Source: Xylophilus ampelinus
Lineage (GTDB): Bacteria; Pseudomonadota; Gammaproteobacteria; Burkholderiales; Burkholderiaceae_C
Reading direction: 5' to 3'
Assembly (NCBI RefSeq): GCF_901875635.1
Contig: NZ_CABFMN010000139.1
Location: 62,001 to 126,000, forward strand
DNA: 64,000 nt
Shown: in pieces, positions 60,094 to 64,000 of the stretch
Position numbering within the stretch: the stretch's first letter is position 1
How the letters are laid out: each line of letters begins with the position of its first letter
Program-made: the position numbers and the translations under genes
Notes under the pieces: model-generated
What the model was told of the DNA's origin: nothing
Seen by the model: only the letters and a program-made list of their open reading frames with translations
The model's database searches: none

Positions 60094-61035
60094 ATGACTA
60101 TCCTCATCATTGCCGAACACGACGGCGCCGCGCTGAAGGCCGCGACGCTCAACACCGTGGCCGCGGCCCAGCGCCTGGGCGGCGACGTCCACGTCCTGGT
60201 GGCCGGCCACGACTGCGGCGCTGCCGCGAAAACGGCGGCGGCCGCGTCCGGCGTGGCCAAGGTGCTGCACGCCGATGCCGCGCACTACGGCGACCAGGGC
60301 GCCGAGAACCTCGCGGCGCTCGTGGAGGGCTTCATCCAGGCCGATGCCGGGTACACGCACGTGCTCGCGCCGGCCACGCCGTTCGGCCGAAACGTGCTGC
60401 CGCGCGTGGCGGCGCTGCTGGACAGCTCGCAGATCTCCGACGTCATCGCCATCGAGTCGCCGGACACCTTTCGCCGGCCCTTCTATGCCGGCAACGCCAT
60501 CGCGCTCGTGCAGTCCAAGGACAAGGTGAAGGTGCTGAGTGTTCGCACCACGGCCTTCGATGCGGTGGCCGCCAGCGGCGGCAGCGCGGCCGTGCAGAGC
60601 TTGCCCGCAGGGCCTGACCTCGGGCTCACCGAACTGGTAGGCCGCGAGGTCGTCAAGCTCGAGCGCCCCGAGCTGACGGCGGCCTCGATCATCGTCTCCG
60701 GGGGGCGCGGCCTCGGCGCCGCGGACAAGTTCCATGCGGTGCTCGAGCCGCTGGCCGACAAGCTCGGCGCGGCGCTCGGCGCGTCGCGCGCGGCGGTGGA
60801 CGCCGGCTACGCGCCGAACGACTACCAGGTCGGCCAGACGGGGAAGATCGTCGCGCCGCAGCTCTACGTGGCGGTGGGCATCTCGGGTGCGATCCAGCAC
60901 CTCGCCGGCATGAAGGACAGCAAGGTGATCGTGGCGATCAACAAGGATGCCGAGGCGCCGATCTTTCAGGTGGCCGACTACGGACTGGTGGCCGACCTGT
61001 TCGTCGCGGTGCCCGAGCTTACCGCCGCGATCTGA
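60094..61035 (+). CDS. etfA: Electron transfer flavoprotein alpha subunit
   Basis: A 313-residue EtfA, starting 2 bases after the etfB stop. [12 protein letters not shown] near residue 205 and the C-terminal FAD domain [23 protein letters not shown] near 250, followed by [11 protein letters not shown], are the conserved FAD-binding segments. It holds the FAD that shuttles electrons from the eleven ACADs of this island toward the quinone pool. The 102-base gap after it carries a weak palindrome before the next ACAD. Confidence 0.95.
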   Translation: MTILIIAEHDGAALKAATLNTVAAAQRLGGDVHVLVAGHDCGAAAKTAAAASGVAKVLHADAAHYGDQGAENLAALVEGFIQADAGYTHVLAPATPFGRNVLPRVAALLDSSQISDVIAIESPDTFRRPFYAGNAIALVQSKDKVKVLSVRTTAFDAVAASGGSAAVQSLPAGPDLGLTELVGREVVKLERPELTAASIIVSGGRGLGAADKFHAVLEPLADKLGAALGASRAAVDAGYAPNDYQVGQTGKIVAPQLYVAVGISGAIQHLAGMKDSKVIVAINKDAEAPIFQVADYGLVADLFVAVPELTAAI

Positions 61036-61084
61036 GGCCCAACCCGGCGCCGCGCAGCGATGCGCCGGGTCCGCCACGACCGGC

Positions 61085-61098
61085 CTAACGTTTATTTT
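61085..61098. promoter_or_regulatory. Weak candidate TetR half-site, copy 8
   Basis: CTAACGTTTATTTT keeps the left arm CTAACG but has two mismatches in the right arm. It lies in the 102-base gap between etfA and the ACAD at 61138. It is the least certain of the set and may be a half-site or chance match. Confidence 0.3.
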
Positions 61099-61137
61099 TT
61101 TGGACTGTCGACCCCACCGCGCCCCGGCTGCCCCAGC

Positions 61138-62298
61138 ATGACCTCCCCGACCGAACGCCACCCCGAACTGCGCGCCGCGCTGCGCGACCTGTTCAAGCGT
61201 TTTCCCGACGAGTATTTCCGCCGCGTCGACGCGGCACGCGGCTACCCGGAGGAATTCGTCGATGCGCTCACCGGCGCCGGCTGGCTGGCGGTAATGATCC
61301 CCGAGGAGTTCGGCGGCGCCGGGCTCGGCCTGGCCGAAGCCTCGGTCGTGATGGAGGAAGTCAATCGCTGCGGCGGCAACGCGGGCGCCTGCCACGGCCA
61401 GATGTACAACATGGGCACGCTGCTGCGCCACGGCTCGGCCGAGCAGAAGCGGCTGTACCTGCCGGGCATCGCGAGCGGCAAGCTGCGGCTGCAGAGCATG
61501 GGCGTCACCGAGCCGACCACCGGCACCGACACGACGCAGCTCAAGACCACCGCCGTCCGCAAGGGCGACCGCTACGTGGTCAACGGGCAGAAGGTGTGGA
61601 TCTCTCGCATCCAGCACAGCGATCTGATGATCCTGCTCGCGCGCACCACGCCGCTGGGCGATGTGAAGCGCAAGTCCGAGGGCATGTCGATCTTCCTCGT
61701 CGACCTGCGCGAGGCCGTCGGCAAGGGCCTGACGGTGCGCCCGATCCCGAACATGGTCAACCACGAGACCAACGAGCTGTTCTTCGAGAACCTGGAGATC
61801 CCGGCCGAGAACCTGATCGGCGAGGAGGGCAAGGGCTTCAAGTACATCCTCGACGGGCTCAACGCCGAGCGCACGCTGATCGCGGCCGAGTGCATCGGCG
61901 ACGCGCGCTGGTTCGTCGCGCGCAGCGCGGCCTATGCGCGCGAGCGGCGCGTGTTCGACCGCCCGATCGGCCAGAACCAGGGCGTGCAGTTCCCGATCGC
62001 CGAGAATCACATCGAGACCGAGGCCGCCGACCTGATGCGCTGGCGGGCCTGCGACCTCTTCGACGCCAAGCAGCCCTGCGGCGCCGAGGCCAACATGGCC
62101 AAGTACCTCGCCGCCAAGGCGTCGTTCGAGGCCGCCAACGTGGCCATCCAGACGCACGGCGGCTTCGGCTTCGCCTGCGAATACGACGTGGAGCGCAAGT
62201 TCCGCGAGACGCGGCTGTACCAGGTGGCGCCGATCTCGACCAACCTTATCCTGTCGTACGTGGCCGAGCATGTGCTCGGGCTGCCGCGCTCGTTCTGA
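61138..62298 (+). CDS. Acyl-CoA dehydrogenase (LGLPRSF-tail group)
   Basis: A 386-residue ACAD with SMGVTEPTTGTDTTQLKT near residue 120, GQKVWISRIQHSDLMI near 152, RRVFDRPIGQNQGVQFPIAE near 265 and IQTHGGFGFACEYDVERKFRE near 340. The end is YVAEHVLGLPRSF, the tail shared with three other ACADs of the window. The ATG at 61138 is preferred to an earlier in-frame start because homology begins there. It is followed 11 bases later by a class III CoA-transferase, suggesting that the acyl-CoA is formed by CoA transfer. Closest in-window relative: the ACAD at 27976. Confidence 0.92.
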   Translation: MTSPTERHPELRAALRDLFKRFPDEYFRRVDAARGYPEEFVDALTGAGWLAVMIPEEFGGAGLGLAEASVVMEEVNRCGGNAGACHGQMYNMGTLLRHGSAEQKRLYLPGIASGKLRLQSMGVTEPTTGTDTTQLKTTAVRKGDRYVVNGQKVWISRIQHSDLMILLARTTPLGDVKRKSEGMSIFLVDLREAVGKGLTVRPIPNMVNHETNELFFENLEIPAENLIGEEGKGFKYILDGLNAERTLIAAECIGDARWFVARSAAYARERRVFDRPIGQNQGVQFPIAENHIETEAADLMRWRACDLFDAKQPCGAEANMAKYLAAKASFEAANVAIQTHGGFGFACEYDVERKFRETRLYQVAPISTNLILSYVAEHVLGLPRSF

Positions 62299-62309
62299 AG
62301 GCCTGCACC

Positions 62310-63485
62310 ATGCTTCCGTTGCAAGGGATGCTCGTCGTCACCCTCGAGCACGCCATCGCCGCCCCGTTCTGCACCCGCCAGCTCGCCGACCTGGGGGCGC
62401 GCGTGATCAAGGTCGAGCGCCCCGGCGAAGGGGACTTCGCGCGCGCCTACGACACGCGTGCGAAAGGCTCGGCCTCGCACTTCGTGTGGTGCAACCGCGG
62501 CAAGGAGAGTCTGACGCTCAACCTCAAGCATGCCGCCTCGCGTGCAGTGCTCCAGGAACTGGTGGAACGCGCCGACGTGCTGGTGCAGAACCTGGCGCCG
62601 GGCGCTGCGGCGCGCATGGGCCTGGACCACGCCAGCCTCGCGCCGCGCAATCCGAAGCTCGTGGTCTGCGACATCTCGGGCTACGGCGACGGCGGGCCGT
62701 TCACCGAGAAGAAGGCCTACGACCTGCTGATCCAGAGCGAATCGGGCTTCGTGTCGGTGACCGGCACGCCGGAGCAGCCGTCCAAAGCGGGCCTGTCGAT
62801 CGCCGACATCGCCGCCGGCATGTACGCCTACAGCAGCGTGCTGGCGGCGCTGCTCGAGCGCGGCCGCACCGGCCGCGGCAAGCGGCTCGAGATATCGATG
62901 CTGGAGGCGATGTCCGAGTGGATGGGCTTCCCGCTCTACTACACGCTCGACGGCCAGCCTCCGCCGCCGCGCGCCGGCGCCTCGCACGCGGCGATCTACC
63001 CCTACGGCCCGTTTGCCTGCGGCGACGGGCGCAAGGTCGTGCTCGCGGTGCAGCACGACCGCGAATGGGCCACCTTCTGCGACAAGGTGCTGCACCGGCC
63101 GGAGCTGGCCGGGCAGTACAAGGGCAATGCCAAGCGCCTGGCCGAGCGCGAGACGCTGCGCGAGGTCATCGAGCAGGTGTGCGCGGGCCTCACCGGCGAA
63201 CAGCTCGTCGAACGACTGGAGGATGCGCAGATCGCGTACGGTCGCCTCAACGAGATGGCCGATCTGTGGCAGCACGCGCAGCTCCGCGCCCGTGCGCGTT
63301 GGACCGAGATCGGCACCCCCGGCGGCCCGGTGCCGGCGCTCTACCCACCGCACCACGTGGCCGGCGAGGCCCCGCCGCCGATGGGGTCGGTGCCGGCACT
63401 GGGCGCGCATACCGACGCCATCCTGGCCGAGCTCGGGCGCTCTGCCGACGAGATCGCACGGCTGCGGGCTGAGCGCGCCGTTTGA
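62310..63485 (+). CDS. Class III CoA-transferase (CaiB/BaiF family)
   Basis: A 391-residue CoA-transferase. LADLGARVIKVERPGEGDFAR near residue 26, WCNRGKESLTLNLK near 60, and KKAYDLLIQSESGF near 137 with the catalytic Asp are typical. These enzymes move CoA between acids without ATP, often using succinyl-CoA or a pathway thioester as donor. It may activate a di-acid produced by ring cleavage or by carboxylation, feeding the ACAD encoded just upstream. It starts 11 bases after that ACAD. Confidence 0.93.
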   Translation: MLPLQGMLVVTLEHAIAAPFCTRQLADLGARVIKVERPGEGDFARAYDTRAKGSASHFVWCNRGKESLTLNLKHAASRAVLQELVERADVLVQNLAPGAAARMGLDHASLAPRNPKLVVCDISGYGDGGPFTEKKAYDLLIQSESGFVSVTGTPEQPSKAGLSIADIAAGMYAYSSVLAALLERGRTGRGKRLEISMLEAMSEWMGFPLYYTLDGQPPPPRAGASHAAIYPYGPFACGDGRKVVLAVQHDREWATFCDKVLHRPELAGQYKGNAKRLAERETLREVIEQVCAGLTGEQLVERLEDAQIAYGRLNEMADLWQHAQLRARARWTEIGTPGGPVPALYPPHHVAGEAPPPMGSVPALGAHTDAILAELGRSADEIARLRAERAV

Positions 63486-63525
63486 ACGCGGGATCGAACG
63501 CGCAGCGGCGCAAGCGGAGAACGAC

Positions 63526-64000
63526 ATGAACGACCACCCGTCGGCCACGCTGGCCGCCTTCGCCGCCACGCTGCGCGTGCAGGATATCCCGGCGCCGGTG
63601 GTGCGCCGCACTGAGGACTTGTTCCTCGACTGGTTGGGCTCCACGCTTGCGGGCAAGAGTGCCCGTGCCGTGCAGGCCATCGAGCGCTACGCGCTGGCGA
63701 TGGGGCCCGCGCTGCGTGCCGGCGACGAGGGCGGGGCCGAGGTGCTGATCTCGCGCCGCCTCACGTCGCCGCACTTCGCCGCGATGGTGAACGCCGCGGC
63801 CTCGCACGTCGTCGAGCAGGACGACGTGCACAACGGCTCGGTGTTCCATCCGGCCGCGGTGGTCTTTCCGGCGGCGCTCGCCACGGCGCAGGCCATCGGC
63901 TGCAGCGGGCGCGAGCTGCTAGCGGCGTCGGTCGCCGGCTACGAAGTCGGCATCCGCGTCGGCGAGTTCCTCGGCCGCTCGCACTACCGCATCTTCCACA
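63526..64000 (+). CDS. MmgE/PrpD family protein, N-terminal part
   Basis: The gene runs off the right edge; about 158 residues are visible. LFLDWLGSTLAG near residue 32, AAASHVVEQDDVHNGSVFHP near 87 (the acidic-His segment of the family) and a following AAVVFPAALATAQ helix identify it. The paralogue at 19189 has HGLDYDDTHAAGVIH at the same place. It would act as a dehydratase, isomerase or decarboxylase on a di- or tricarboxylate. It starts 40 bases after the CoA-transferase on the same strand. Confidence 0.9.
   Translation, partial: MNDHPSATLAAFAATLRVQDIPAPVVRRTEDLFLDWLGSTLAGKSARAVQAIERYALAMGPALRAGDEGGAEVLISRRLTSPHFAAMVNAAASHVVEQDDVHNGSVFHPAAVVFPAALATAQAIGCSGRELLAASVAGYEVGIRVGEFLGRSHYRIFH

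Noticed and set aside
59377..62271. 964-codon minus-strand open frame
   Set aside because: It is antisense to etfBA and an ACAD, which are unmistakable. It is a GC-rich shadow.

Overview
The window looks like the chromosome of a high-GC betaproteobacterium of the order Burkholderiales. The reasons are strong GC bias at third codon positions, two Bug-type (tripartite tricarboxylate) periplasmic receptors, betaproteobacterial style LivFGHM operons, and acyl-CoA catabolism genes packed with ATGA/GTGA overlaps. No rRNA, tRNA, CRISPR array, insertion sequence or phage gene was seen, and no gene-free stretch exceeds about 180 bases. Nearly everything is one catabolic island. It holds eleven acyl-CoA dehydrogenase (ACAD) genes, a private electron-transfer flavoprotein, four CoA ligase-like or CoA-transferase genes, three stand-alone crotonases, several SDR dehydrogenases, two thiolases, a biotin-dependent carboxylase, a Baeyer-Villiger monooxygenase and several uptake systems.

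Layout. 1-374: tail of a beta-carbonic anhydrase. 408-3723: AMP-forming acyl-CoA synthetase (minus), divergent from a nitroreductase and a flavodoxin-like protein. 3764-13685 (minus): one operon reading badH, badI, livF, livG, acyl-CoA ligase, livH, livM, two substrate-binding proteins, thioesterase. 13802-16858: Bug receptor and Baeyer-Villiger monooxygenase, divergent. 16848-20592 (minus): MmgE/PrpD, ACAD, MFS transporter. 20715-21503: crotonase. 21580-31245 (minus): FadH-like reductase, three ACADs, SDR, crotonase, ACAD, Bug receptor. 31417-34518 (plus): transglutaminase-like protein, alpha/beta hydrolase, degenerate acyl-CoA ligase. 34552-39147: degenerate SDR (minus), divergent from thiolase, DUF35, ACAD, TauD dioxygenase. 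39170-58592 (minus): a run of fifteen genes reading ACAD, thiolase, FadB-type protein, AtuC- and AtuF-like carboxylase subunits, an ACAD pair, MoxR ATPase, VWA protein, NUDIX-metallo-beta-lactamase fusion, thioesterase, AtuA-like protein, ACAD, MerR regulator, hydrolase. 58674-64000 (plus): TetR regulator, etfB, etfA, ACAD, class III CoA-transferase, MmgE/PrpD (cut by the window end).

How it fits together (inference). BadH and BadI convert 2-hydroxycyclohexanecarboxyl-CoA to pimeloyl-CoA by hydrolytic ring opening. AtuC/AtuF/AtuA-type proteins handle beta-methyl branched isoprenoid acyl-CoAs. Both sets beside an ABC importer, CoA ligases and many ACADs suggest import and CoA-dependent breakdown of alicyclic, possibly terpenoid (perillate-like) or naphthenic, carboxylic acids. 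ACAD electrons would go to the EtfBA encoded here. The most striking regulatory signal is a 14-bp palindrome of the form CNAACGNNYGTTNG. It has five perfect copies, two one-mismatch copies and one weak copy, and sits at almost every major promoter region, including that of the TetR gene. The island is therefore probably one TetR regulon.
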